From assembly GCA_964386785.1 (NCBI GenBank), contig CAYLUD010000001.1, positions 52,201 to 116,200 of the forward strand: a stretch of DNA of 64,000 bases. Direction: 5' to 3'. Origin of the DNA: SZAS-3 sp964386785 (GTDB lineage Bacteria > Chlamydiota > Chlamydiia > Chlamydiales > JAAKFR01). The notes under the pieces are model-generated. The model was not told where the DNA came from. It was given only the letters and a program-made list of their open reading frames with translations, and did no database searches. Positions 55,601 to 64,000 of the stretch are shown in pieces. The number at the start of each line of letters is the position of its first letter. The stretch's first letter is position 1. Both the position numbers and the translations under genes were made by a program.

Positions 55601-58600
55601 TTACCCTCGCTCGACAGTTATTGGACGTACATCCAGTGCCAGACCTTGCATCTCTTTCATCAGTACGTTGAAAGATTCCGGCGTTCCGGCTTTCAACAAA
55701 TTATCTCCCTTCACAATCGATTCGTAGATCAAGGTTCGACCTGCGACATCGTCAGACTTTACAGTCAAAATTTCTTGAAGAACATGGGCTGCCCCATAGG
55801 CTTCAAGAGCCCAGACCTCCATTTCCCCAAATCGCTGTCCCCCCATCTGAGCTTTTCCACCCAGAGGCTGTTGCGTGACAAGAGAATAAGGTCCAATTGA
55901 ACGAGCATGAATCTTGTCAGCAACAAGGTGACTCAGTTTCAGCATGTAGATATACCCAACCATGACTCGATGGTCGAAACGTTCGCCCGTTTTTCCATCA
56001 TACAACCAAGACTTACCATCATCTGGTAAATCTAGTTCTCTCATCATATCCCAGATACGATTCTCTGGAAACCCTTCGAACACAGGTGTTTTAACCCAAA
56101 TGCCAGCTTTACGTGCAGCGTAACCCAAGTGAGTCTCCAACACTTGACCCATGTTCATCCTGGAAGGCACCCCTAGTGGGTTAAGGATAATCTCAATCGT
56201 TTGACCTGTAGGCAAGAATGGCATATCTGCTTCAGGAACAAGTTTGGAAACCACCCCTTTATTCCCGTGACGACCAGCCATCTTGTCCCCTACCTGAAGC
56301 TTTCGCTTAGTGGCTACATAGACTTTTACTTGACGAATGACGCCTGGATCCAGATCCGTATCACCCTTCTTCAGTTGCTCTACTTCGGTCTTGTACTCCA
56401 TTTCGACCATCTGTAGAGCTTCTTCAGCTTCTCGCAAAATCTTTCGCACAAGATCATATAAATCGTTGGATTCCATTAAAAGATCTAATGCTTGCTCTTT
56501 TTCCAGCATTTCTATGATCTCTTGAGTGAACTGCGTACCCTTAGGCACCAGCTCCTCAGCTGTACGGCGATGTAGGATAGCAGCAGGAGCGGATTCACCT
56601 AACAAGATGGCTCCCAGTTTTTCTCTACGCTCCAATTTTGCTCGACCTACTTTCGATCGATATTCTTTTTGTAAATCTTTCAAGTAAGAAGCTTCTTCCA
56701 CTAACTCATCGTCAGTTTTGGATAGGCGATCGCGACGGCTAAATACTTTGACATCCATGACTACCCCTTCGGTACCTGGGGGTACAGTCAAGGAGGCATC
56801 TTTTACATCAGCTGCCTTTTCACCAAAAATAGCGCGTAATAGTCGTTCTTCAGGAGCTAATTCAGTCTCAGACTTAGGCGTAATCTTACCTACAAGAATA
56901 TCCCCAGGCTGAACCTCAGCTCCAATGCGGATAATACCATCTTCCCCTAAGTTGGCTAACGCCTCTTCAGGGACATTTGGAATATCTCGAGTAATCTCTT
57001 CTTTTCCTAATTTTGTATCACGAGCTGTGAGCTCAAATTCCTCAATATAAATGGAAGTGTACGCATCTTCTCGAATGAGTTTTTCAGATATGATAATCGC
57101 ATCTTCATAGTTATAACCAAACCAAGGCATGAACGCGACAAGCACGTTCTTTCCTAACGCAATTTCACCTTTATCTGTTGCGGGTCCATCTGCCAAGATA
57201 TCTCCAGCCACCACGGTATCTCCTACCTGACAGAGTGGTTGCTGATTGATGGCTGTTCCATAATTCGAACGGAGGAACTTCTTCAATTCGTATTCTTTCT
57301 TATCCAGTGGGTTTCTGGCACTAGCCACTACAATGCGTTTTCCATCTACATAGTCTACCACACCATTTTCTTCGGCTATGACTACAGCACCAGAGTCCCT
57401 AGCGGCTCGTCCTTCTAATCCAGTTCCTACGATTGGAGCTTCTGTTTTTAGAAGAGGCACTGCTTGACGTTGCATATTAGAACCCATCAAAGCTCGGTTC
57501 GCGTCATCATGTTCCAAGAAAGGAATCAAACCGGTAACGATTGACACCAACTGTTTCGGAGATACATCCATATGGGTAACCAAATGGGTTTCAATCTCCA
57601 TGGGTTCGCCTTTATAGCGAGCCCAACAGATTGCATCGACAAATGAATTATTCTCATCCAGAGGCACGGATGCCTGTGCAATGACATAATTCTCCTCAAC
57701 GTCCGCGGTCATATATTCGATTTCATCTGTTACGACTCCATTTCTCACGATGCGATACGGGGTTTCAATAAAACCAAACTCATTAATTTTCGCAAAAGAA
57801 GAGAGAGAGGTGATTAATCCAATATTCGGTCCTTCAGGAGTTTCAATGGGACAAATCCTTCCATAATGGGAGGTATGTACGTCTCGCACCTCAAATCCAG
57901 CTCGATCTCGATTCAATCCTCCTGGGCCTAAAGAAGAGAGTCTTCTTTTATGTGTCAATTCTGCAATTGGATTCGTTTGATCCATAAATTGCGACAACTG
58001 AGAACGACCAAAGAAATCTTTCAATACGCCGGCTAAGCCCTTAGCAGAAATAATTTTTCCTGGAGTAAGAGTATCCGAAGAAAAATCGAAAAGATTCATC
58101 CGTTCCCGGATAATTTTTTCCATACGAGCCAAACCCACACGGCACTGATTCTGAATCAACTCTCCGACGGAACGAACTCGGCGATTTCCCAAGTGGTCAA
58201 TATCATCGACAGAAGTATTCGGATCCCCCATCTTCAAGCGAATGAGGTACTTGATGGCCTCAATGACATCTTCTTTTTTTAACGTTACAATCTGCAACTC
58301 TTCATCATTAATAGGCATGCCTAGCTTGCAATTCAATTTATAACGGCCTACTTGTCCTAAATTGTATCGTTTAGGATCAAAAAAGAGACGCATAATTACG
58401 GAGCGAGCATTTGCCAAAGTAGCAGGCTCTCCAGGTCGGATTTTTCTATAAAAATCTTTAAGAGCAGCCTCATAAGAATCTGTAGGATCCTTGGCTAACA
58501 TCTTAATCATAGGGTGAGATTCAGAAGCCTGCTCTGCAATTTTGACGTTCTTAATTCCCGCATCAAGAATTTTTTTCAACATCGCTGTGGATAATTTTTC

Positions 58601-59365
58601 CCCCGCTTTGCCATAGACAATGGTTCCATCTGCATCGCTTACATCCTGAGCTAGAATTTTTCCTACTAAAGCAGTAAAATCTTTCTCAGATTGCAAAGAG
58701 ATCATCTTAACTGGGAAAAATTCCTCAATGATGTCTGCATTCGAAGAATAACCAAAGGCACGAATCAAAGTAGTAGCTAGAATTTTTCTTCTTCGTTTCT
58801 TGCGATCGATATAAATGTAGATCAAATCATTTGAATCCAATGCTGCTTCCAACCAGCTTCCACGATAGGGAATAATGCGGAAGGTAGATAATGTGGAGCC
58901 CTTAGCTAGCCGCTCTTGTTCAAAACTGATTCCTGGAGAACGATGCAATTGAGAAACGATTACTCGCTCGGCACCATTAATAATAAAAGTACCCTTATCA
59001 GTCATAATGGGAAGCGTTCCCATGTATACTTCTTCTTCTTTAATCCCCGTTTCATCGGTCAAGCGAAAGCGGACTTTCAACGTGACGTTATAACTCACGC
59101 CTCGGCGTACACATTCATCAGGAGAATATTTCGGAGCACCTAAATCATAGGATAGATATTCGATAACGGTTTTTTCATCGTAGGATTTAATCGGAAAAAT
59201 TTCTCGGAATACTTCTTCCAAACCACTATTTTCCCTCTCTCCGGGATAGCGATCCGCCTGTAAAAACTGTCGATAGGATTTGATTTGAATTTCAATGAGA
59301 TTTGGAAGATCGATGATCTCCTTTTTCTTGATAAAGCTAACTCGCTCTGGAGCTTTTCGCAACAT
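55601..59365 (-). CDS. rpoB: RNA polymerase subunit beta
   Basis: Beta subunit of RNA polymerase, 1254 residues. The rifampicin pocket reads [33 protein letters not shown] with the usual Gln/Asp/His/Ser/Leu, and other landmarks are [44 protein letters not shown] and [25 protein letters not shown]. Compared with E. coli (1342) it lacks the large insertion domains. Starts 210 bases after rplL, beyond a hairpin that probably attenuates read-through. Confidence 0.99.
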   Translation of the reverse strand: MLRKAPERVSFIKKKEIIDLPNLIEIQIKSYRQFLQADRYPGERENSGLEEVFREIFPIKSYDEKTVIEYLSYDLGAPKYSPDECVRRGVSYNVTLKVRFRLTDETGIKEEEVYMGTLPIMTDKGTFIINGAERVIVSQLHRSPGISFEQERLAKGSTLSTFRIIPYRGSWLEAALDSNDLIYIYIDRKKRRRKILATTLIRAFGYSSNADIIEEFFPVKMISLQSEKDFTALVGKILAQDVSDADGTIVYGKAGEKLSTAMLKKILDAGIKNVKIAEQASESHPMIKMLAKDPTDSYEAALKDFYRKIRPGEPATLANARSVIMRLFFDPKRYNLGQVGRYKLNCKLGMPINDEELQIVTLKKEDVIEAIKYLIRLKMGDPNTSVDDIDHLGNRRVRSVGELIQNQCRVGLARMEKIIRERMNLFDFSSDTLTPGKIISAKGLAGVLKDFFGRSQLSQFMDQTNPIAELTHKRRLSSLGPGGLNRDRAGFEVRDVHTSHYGRICPIETPEGPNIGLITSLSSFAKINEFGFIETPYRIVRNGVVTDEIEYMTADVEENYVIAQASVPLDENNSFVDAICWARYKGEPMEIETHLVTHMDVSPKQLVSIVTGLIPFLEHDDANRALMGSNMQRQAVPLLKTEAPIVGTGLEGRAARDSGAVVIAEENGVVDYVDGKRIVVASARNPLDKKEYELKKFLRSNYGTAINQQPLCQVGDTVVAGDILADGPATDKGEIALGKNVLVAFMPWFGYNYEDAIIISEKLIREDAYTSIYIEEFELTARDTKLGKEEITRDIPNVPEEALANLGEDGIIRIGAEVQPGDILVGKITPKSETELAPEERLLRAIFGEKAADVKDASLTVPPGTEGVVMDVKVFSRRDRLSKTDDELVEEASYLKDLQKEYRSKVGRAKLERREKLGAILLGESAPAAILHRRTAEELVPKGTQFTQEIIEMLEKEQALDLLMESNDLYDLVRKILREAEEALQMVEMEYKTEVEQLKKGDTDLDPGVIRQVKVYVATKRKLQVGDKMAGRHGNKGVVSKLVPEADMPFLPTGQTIEIILNPLGVPSRMNMGQVLETHLGYAARKAGIWVKTPVFEGFPENRIWDMMRELDLPDDGKSWLYDGKTGERFDHRVMVGYIYMLKLSHLVADKIHARSIGPYSLVTQQPLGGKAQMGGQRFGEMEVWALEAYGAAHVLQEILTVKSDDVAGRTLIYESIVKGDNLLKAGTPESFNVLMKEMQGLALDVRPITVERG

Positions 59366-59512
59366 ACTTTCCTTTCCCTCTATTTGAAATGACCCCTTTC
59401 CGGAGAATGCAACCCCATAAGAAGCCCATGCACACGAGATAACAACATCCCAACTAGCATTCTGCTACTGAAAACAAACCAGAAGATCTGGTTTCAAGCC
59501 TCGCTTGGAAGC

Positions 59513-59565
59513 AAAAAAAAACAAGATATAGTTAGATGATTTGTTCAAAACCATCTAACTATATC
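59513..59565 (-). terminator. Terminator/attenuator between rplL and rpoB
   Basis: A perfect 14-bp stem (59525-59538 with 59552-59565) and 13-base loop, ten bases after the rplL stop, followed on the minus strand by TTGTTTTTTTTT (59513-59524). As in E. coli, partial termination here would set the ratio of L7/L12 to RNA polymerase. Confidence 0.85.
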
Positions 59566-59575
59566 GCAATCTAGA

Positions 59576-59971
59576 TTACAGACCTTTGAGGGCGACCTTG
59601 GCTCCAGCTTCTTGCAATTTTTTTGCAATAGCATCTGCTTCAGCCTTAGGTGCTGATTCTTTAATTACCTTAGGCACTGTATCTGTTACATCTTTTGCTT
59701 CTTTCAATCCTAGGCCTGTGACTTCGCGAATGACCTTAATGATTGCGATTTTCTTATCTGCAGGAGCTTCAGTCAAAGTGATCTGAAAGTCTGTAGATTC
59801 CACAGCAGCAGGTGCTGCAGCGCCAGGCATAGCAACCGCTACGGCAGCAGGCGCTGCGGCAGTTACTCCCCAGGTTTCTTCTAGCATTGTTTTTAGTTTT
59901 GCTAGGTCAACAACTTTCAACTGACTTAGCTTTTCGACAATTCCTGCCAAATCTGACTCTGTAGCGCTCAC
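59576..59971 (-). CDS. rplL: Ribosomal protein L7/L12
   Basis: Stalk protein that recruits translation factors. N-terminal dimerisation part (LAGIVEKLSQLKVVDLAKL), Ala-rich hinge (AAAPAAVAVAMPGAAAPAAV) and the C-terminal domain KKIAIIKVIREVTGLGLKEAKDVTDTVP are standard. 131 residues, slightly longer than E. coli's 121. Follows rplJ by 24 bases. Confidence 0.98.
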   Translation of the reverse strand: MSATESDLAGIVEKLSQLKVVDLAKLKTMLEETWGVTAAAPAAVAVAMPGAAAPAAVESTDFQITLTEAPADKKIAIIKVIREVTGLGLKEAKDVTDTVPKVIKESAPKAEADAIAKKLQEAGAKVALKGL

Positions 59972-59995
59972 GGATTACCTCTCTTTGAACTATGT

Positions 59996-60511
59996 TTATT
60001 CACTTTTTTTGCTTTTTTCTTCCAAACAGAAGAGTACACTTGTCAAGATAGACTGGACAACACCCACTGTCTGACTCATCGGAGCTTCCAATAAGCCAAG
60101 GAATTGAGCTCTGAGTTCTTGAATTCCTGGCAATTTAGCAATAGCTAAAATCTCAGAACCCGAACAAAAAACACCATCAATGTGTCCGGCTAAAGGAACC
60201 AAGGCATCTCCATTGGTTTCGGAGTACTTGACGGTATGCTTCACCATCTCTGTTGGGTCTTGGGTAGTAAATACCACACCCACATGTCCCTGCCATCTTT
60301 GATTTCCCAAAGAAAGGCCAGAACCTTCAGCTGCCTTCGCAAAAACACGTTTGCGAACCACTTCAAACTCAGCCCCAAAATCACATAAAGAATTTCTAAA
60401 ATTTCTCGCCGCAGTCGCTGTTAATCCCTTGTATTCTGCAACAAGGAATCCTTTTGAACCCTGAATTTTGTCAGACAGCTCATCCAAAAGTAACTGTTTC
60501 TCTTCTCTCAT
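59996..60511 (-). CDS. rplJ: Ribosomal protein L10
   Basis: Binds 23S rRNA and anchors L7/L12 dimers. KQLLLDELSDKIQGSKGFLVAEYKGLT and the LRAQFLGLLEAPMSQTVGVVQSI tail are family-typical. 171 residues. Only nine bases separate it from rplA. Confidence 0.96.
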   Translation of the reverse strand: MREEKQLLLDELSDKIQGSKGFLVAEYKGLTATAARNFRNSLCDFGAEFEVVRKRVFAKAAEGSGLSLGNQRWQGHVGVVFTTQDPTEMVKHTVKYSETNGDALVPLAGHIDGVFCSGSEILAIAKLPGIQELRAQFLGLLEAPMSQTVGVVQSILTSVLFCLEEKSKKSE

Positions 60512-60520
60512 CCAACCCTC

Positions 60521-61219
60521 TTATGATGTAGGTAGTTCACGCGCGTCCACCGTCAATCCAGCCCCCATAGTTGAGGACAAGGTGACTCCAACAAAATACT
60601 GACCTTTTGCAGCAGCTGGCTTGGCTCGAAAAATCGCCTGTACCAGCGTACGAAAATTCTCTATCAGCGCTGTCTCAGAAAAGGAGAGTTTACCGATTGC
60701 AAGATTGCAAACAGCATGGCGATCGAGCTTAAATTCAATCTTACCACCCTTTACTTCCTTCACTGCAGTAGCAATGTCATTTGTTACCGTACCGGCCTTT
60801 GGAGTGGGCATTAAGCCACGAGGACCCAATACTTTTCCCAACTTCCCTACTTCACGCATCATATCAGGCGTGGCGATCACGGCGTCAAAATCAGTCCACC
60901 CTTCTCGCACTTTAGCCAGAAGCTCTTCTCCTCCAGCAAAATTTGCTCCGGCATGAAGAGCTTCCTGAGTTTTTTCTCCTGAAGCAAATACAAGCACTCT
61001 AAGAGATTTACCTGTACCATTCGGTAGAGAGACCGTGCCTCGAACCTGTTGGTCTGACCGTTTCGGATCAATGCCCAAATGAATGGACACATCGACGGAT
61101 TGATCAAACTTAACAGGAGGAGATCGTTTCAAAATTGCGATAGCGTCTGCGAGGGAGAAGACTTTCTGCTCCCCAACTAATTTCGCTATCTCCCGAACTC
61201 GTTTAGATTTTTGTGTCAT
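60521..61219 (-). CDS. rplA: Ribosomal protein L1
   Basis: Mobile L1 stalk protein and, in many bacteria, a repressor of its own operon. [31 protein letters not shown], the [26 protein letters not shown] signature and [16 protein letters not shown] are present. 232 residues, canonical. Two bases after rplK. Confidence 0.98.
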   Translation of the reverse strand: MTQKSKRVREIAKLVGEQKVFSLADAIAILKRSPPVKFDQSVDVSIHLGIDPKRSDQQVRGTVSLPNGTGKSLRVLVFASGEKTQEALHAGANFAGGEELLAKVREGWTDFDAVIATPDMMREVGKLGKVLGPRGLMPTPKAGTVTNDIATAVKEVKGGKIEFKLDRHAVCNLAIGKLSFSETALIENFRTLVQAIFRAKPAAAKGQYFVGVTLSSTMGAGLTVDARELPTS

Positions 61220-61221
61220 AA

Positions 61222-61662
61222 TTACTCTTTGTCGTACCCTTCTTCTACATCAATACCCATACTACGGGCGGTTCCTGCTACAAGACGGCAAGCAGATCGT
61301 TTTGATCGCACACCCAAGTCTGGAAATTTCCTGTCTGCAATGCGACGAGTCTGAGCCGAGGTTAATCGTCCCACCTTATCTCGGTTAGGCGTCTTGGACC
61401 CTTTTTCCAAACCCATTTCCTTCAAAATCAATCGAGACATTGGAGGCTGTTTGGTGATAAAGGTAAAGCTCTTATCAGCATACACAGTGATCTCTACTGG
61501 CAATACATCGCCAGTTTGTTCTTGCGTCTTGGCATTGAATTCTTTACAGAAAGCCATGATATTGACCCCTGCAGCTCCTAATGCTGGACCAATAGGCGGA
61601 GCTGGATTTGCCTTACCTGCTGGAATCTGTAACTTGATGATTTTTACTATTTTTTTAGCCAT
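61222..61662 (-). CDS. rplK: Ribosomal protein L11
   Basis: GTPase-associated centre protein. [37 protein letters not shown] is the L11 opening and the C-terminal RNA-binding [11 protein letters not shown] region follows. 146 residues. Begins the rplK-rplA-rplJ-rplL unit, 97 bases after nusG, a gap that may hold a promoter or L1-binding leader. Confidence 0.98.
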   Translation of the reverse strand: MAKKIVKIIKLQIPAGKANPAPPIGPALGAAGVNIMAFCKEFNAKTQEQTGDVLPVEITVYADKSFTFITKQPPMSRLILKEMGLEKGSKTPNRDKVGRLTSAQTRRIADRKFPDLGVRSKRSACRLVAGTARSMGIDVEEGYDKE

Positions 61663-61759
61663 ATGAACATTCCTATTTGGCGGGCAATCGATTTAGAGGC
61701 GGCAATATGTGCGAGGATTATATCGATCGTCTGATTTAGACGAAAGAAGTTTTTGTCTT

Positions 61760-62305
61760 CTATTCCTCCTGATCCCCAGTTGACTCTTCAACCTGCCAAA
61801 ACTCGAGATCATCCACGCGGGTATCTCGTCCAAAGATAGAGACCATAACAGAGACTCTTCCCTTATCAAAAAACACCTCGACAATGGTACCAATAAAGTT
61901 TACAAAGACCCCATCGGTAATCTTGACACGATCTCCAATAGCAAAGTGATGCTTTTGCGTGACTTCGCCTTTTTTGGTTTCCAAATCTCGAATGATCTCT
62001 TTTACCTCGGATTCATGGAGGGGCGTAGGATGTTCTCCACCTAAAAAGTCGATAACTCCAGGCGTCTGTTTAATCAGTTGCCACGATTCATCTGTAAGCT
62101 CCATATATACAAGAACATATCCAGGCCAAATTCGTTTTTCCGATATGCGCTGCTCCCCATTTTTAATCTCCATCACATTTTCAGTGGGTAGGAGGACTTC
62201 GCCAATCAAGGCTCCTAATTCAGAGGTGTTACGGAGCTCTTCGAGCGCCTGCTTCACTTTTTTTTCCTGCGCTGTAAACGCTTGGACGACGTACCATTTC
62301 TGCAT
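61760..62305 (-). CDS. nusG: Transcription elongation/antitermination factor NusG
   Basis: Binds RNA polymerase and couples it to ribosomes. WYVVQAFTAQEKKVKQALEEL (NGN domain), LPTENVMEIKNGEQRISEKRIWPGYVLVYM and the KOW motif FAIGDRVKITDGVFVNFIGTIVEVF are complete. 181 residues. Starts 40 bases after secE. Confidence 0.97.
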   Translation of the reverse strand: MQKWYVVQAFTAQEKKVKQALEELRNTSELGALIGEVLLPTENVMEIKNGEQRISEKRIWPGYVLVYMELTDESWQLIKQTPGVIDFLGGEHPTPLHESEVKEIIRDLETKKGEVTQKHHFAIGDRVKITDGVFVNFIGTIVEVFFDKGRVSVMVSIFGRDTRVDDLEFWQVEESTGDQEE

Positions 62306-62345
62306 GTTGTATCCTATAAAAAACGACGCACTATTTTTGCATGAC

Positions 62346-62567
62346 CTAACCCACTAACAGCTTGACCACCCATTCCAGCCGTTCTAAGCTGAACCGAATG
62401 AGGAGGTCTGCCGCATAGATGGAAAAACCAAAGAGAGTCATGCTAATCAGAATGATTTTTGTATAACTTCTCAATTCAACCAGGGAGGTCCACTCAATGC
62501 GCCTTAATTCAGCTTTGATCTCTTCCCAATTTTCTGAAATATGGCGCTTAGACTTTTCCATTTCCAC
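62346..62567 (-). CDS. secE: Preprotein translocase subunit SecE
   Basis: Small membrane clamp around SecY. 73 residues: an amphipathic N-terminus (SENWEEIKAELRRIEWTSLVEL) and a single membrane segment (SYTKIILISMTLFGFSIYAADLLI), the minimal bacterial SecE form. Located between tRNA-Trp and nusG. Confidence 0.93.
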   Translation of the reverse strand: MEMEKSKRHISENWEEIKAELRRIEWTSLVELRSYTKIILISMTLFGFSIYAADLLIRFSLERLEWVVKLLVG

Positions 62568-62597
62568 CCCTTAGTTTCTTTGATCTAAGTAACAGAT

Positions 62598-62670
62598 CGA
62601 GTGCGGAGGGGATCGAACCCCCGACCGGCGACTTTGGAGATCGCTGCTCTACCAGCTGAGCTACACACCC
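62598..62670 (-). tRNA. tRNA-Trp (CCA)
   Basis: Acceptor GGGTGTG pairs with CGCACTC including two G-U pairs; D-stem GCTC/GAGC, anticodon arm GCGAT-CTCCAAA-GTCGC (anticodon CCA), T-arm GGGGG-TTCGATC-CCCTC; discriminator G. CCA not encoded. Lies between tuf and secE. Confidence 0.96.
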
Positions 62671-62674
62671 GTGG

Positions 62675-62698
62675 GTGCCCACTTTATCAAGTGGGCAC
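62675..62698 (-). other. Perfect hairpin between tuf and tRNA-Trp
   Basis: 10-bp perfect stem (62675-62684 with 62689-62698) and a GATA tetraloop on the minus strand, four bases before tRNA-Trp and 12 after the tuf stop. No U-run follows, so it looks like an RNA processing or 3'-end stabilising structure rather than a terminator. Confidence 0.6.
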
Positions 62699-62710
62699 TC
62701 ATCAATCGAG

Positions 62711-63895
62711 TTACTCTACAATTTTGGACACAGTCCCTGCTCCGATTGTTCGACCACCTTCACGAATGGCAAAACGCATTCCGACTTCCATCGCAACAGG
62801 CGCAATCAGTTCCACAGAAACTTCCACGTTATCACCTGGCATCACCATTTCGGTGCCAGCAGGTAATGTGACAGTTCCAGTCACGTCTGTTGTACGGAAA
62901 TAGAATTGAGGTCGATATCCTCCAAAAAATGGCTTATGTCGACCACCCTCTTCTTTAGTCAATACGTACACAGTACCTACAAACTTCTTATGAGGCGTTA
63001 CGGAGTTTGGAGCGCAAAGCACCATCCCTCTTTCGACATCATCTTTTTCTACTCCACGGAGAAGAATTCCAACGTTTTCGCCAGCTTCAGCATAATCCAA
63101 CGTCTTATTGAACATCTCGAGCCCAATAGCAACACTGTCCTTATTTGGCTTTAATCCAACAATTTGGATTTTATCGTTCACTTTTACGACTCCACGCTCG
63201 ACTCTTCCTGTTACAACAGTACCACGACCAGAGATCGAAAAGACGTCTTCAACTGGCATCAAGAAAGGCTTATCTACTTCTCGTTTTGGCGTAGGAATTT
63301 TTTCATCCACAATTGCCATGAGCTCTTCAATACTCTTCTCGTATTTTGCATCTCCCTCTAGGGCTTTCAAAGCGGATCCTTTTACGATCGAAACGTCTTT
63401 GTATCCTTTTGATTCCAAGAGCTCAGTTAATTCCATTTCAACGAGATCAATCAATTCAGCATCACTTTCGCTGATCATATCACACTTATTCAAGAAGACA
63501 ACAATTGCAGGCACGCCAACTTGGTGAGCCAACAGAATGTGTTCTTTTGTTTGAGGCATCGCACCATCTGTTGCGGCAACCACAAGGATGGCTCCATCCA
63601 TCTGAGCAGCACCGGTAATCATGTTTTTAACATAGTCAGCGTGACCTGGGCAGTCTACGTGAGCGTAGTGGCGATTCTCAGTTTGGTATTCCACGTGGCT
63701 AGTATTGATTGTAATACCACGCGCTTTCTCTTCAGGCGCATTATCAATCGAATCATAGTCACGGAATTTTGCGCCACCTCGCTTAGATAGCACTTTCGTA
63801 ATTGCTGCAGTCAGAGTTGTTTTTCCATGGTCCACGTGTCCAATGGTTCCGATATTGACGTGCGGCTTATTTCGTTCAAAATGTTCTTTAGCCAT
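62711..63895 (-). CDS. tuf: Elongation factor Tu
   Basis: Delivers aminoacyl-tRNA to the ribosome. [20 protein letters not shown] (P-loop), [49 protein letters not shown] and the C-terminal barrel motifs are canonical. 394 residues. Flanked by tRNA-Thr upstream and tRNA-Trp downstream. Confidence 0.99.
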   Translation of the reverse strand: MAKEHFERNKPHVNIGTIGHVDHGKTTLTAAITKVLSKRGGAKFRDYDSIDNAPEEKARGITINTSHVEYQTENRHYAHVDCPGHADYVKNMITGAAQMDGAILVVAATDGAMPQTKEHILLAHQVGVPAIVVFLNKCDMISESDAELIDLVEMELTELLESKGYKDVSIVKGSALKALEGDAKYEKSIEELMAIVDEKIPTPKREVDKPFLMPVEDVFSISGRGTVVTGRVERGVVKVNDKIQIVGLKPNKDSVAIGLEMFNKTLDYAEAGENVGILLRGVEKDDVERGMVLCAPNSVTPHKKFVGTVYVLTKEEGGRHKPFFGGYRPQFYFRTTDVTGTVTLPAGTEMVMPGDNVEVSVELIAPVAMEVGMRFAIREGGRTIGAGTVSKIVE

Positions 63896-63930
63896 TTCTT
63901 CCTCTTTCGTTTAAAATCTAGATTTCCTTC

Positions 63931-64000
63931 TGCCCGGAATAGGAATCGAACCTACGACCGCTTGCTTACCATGCAAGTGCTCTACCTCTGAGCTATCTGG
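63931..64000 (-). tRNA. tRNA-Thr (GGT), 5' end cut by window edge
   Basis: Read on the minus strand: D-stem GCTC/GAGC, anticodon arm CTTGC-ATGGTAA-GCAAG (anticodon GGT), T-arm GTAGG-TTCGATT-CCTAT, 3' acceptor TCCGGGC and discriminator A (63931). The first two bases lie outside the window. The visible acceptor CCAGA pairs with TCCGGGC except for one A-C opposition (position 5 with 68). Confidence 0.9.

Overview
The window reads as chromosome of a member of the Chlamydiota, probably a Chlamydia-like (environmental, host-associated) lineage rather than the genus Chlamydia. The reasons are gene content and order recalled from Chlamydia genomes: a V-type ATPase cluster (atpE, DUF2764 gene, atpA, atpB, atpD, atpI, atpK), a transaldolase beside rpoC-rpoB-rplL-rplJ-rplA-rplK-nusG-secE-tRNA-tuf, PknD near ValS, a giant tandem UvrA beside pyk, HPr, PepF and groES-groEL, and cydAB beside cdaA-ybbR-htrB. 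No transposase, integrase, CRISPR array or rRNA was seen.

Layout. 1-2093: 3' part of a large ankyrin-repeat protein whose C-terminal half looks like a diverged eukaryotic-type HECT E3 ubiquitin ligase, the most striking object here. 2314-6574: HPr, PepF, groES-groEL, with a CIRCE-like operator inside the pepF terminator. 6596-11837: membrane-anchored protein of unknown function, tRNA-Asn, exported beta-carbonic anhydrase, zinc dehydrogenase, an alpha2-type glycyl-tRNA synthetase and an RlmK-like rRNA methyltransferase. 11847-20724: cytochrome bd oxidase on the minus strand, then folP-cdaA-ybbR (c-di-AMP synthesis), an LPS-type glycosyltransferase, a GyrI-like protein, lipid A acyltransferase and RsmE. 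20756-31536: pyruvate kinase, UvrA (two intact plus two decayed ATPase modules), PknD and a sodium:amino-acid symporter. 31632-39396: ValS, DAHP synthase, an unlisted 49-codon ORF behind a very A+T-rich tract, TypA, an S66 peptidase and a small exported protein. 39393-46818: V-ATPase operon, most genes overlapping by ATGA. 46903-51305: accessory stretch with a small exported protein, an Rhs-like remnant, a cysteine-rich exported protein, a zinc-ribbon protein, transaldolase and a secreted HAD-like protein. 51341-64000: RNA polymerase, ribosomal protein and tuf block with tRNA-Trp and a tRNA-Thr cut by the edge.

The housekeeping genes cover transcription, translation, chaperones, ion-pumping ATPase, respiration and envelope lipid synthesis. 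Genes tied to an intracellular life or cell surface (ankyrin-HECT, PknD, Rhs remnant, Cys-rich protein) sit in the gaps between conserved chlamydial blocks. All family assignments are from reading the sequence and from memory of the families; no database search was run.
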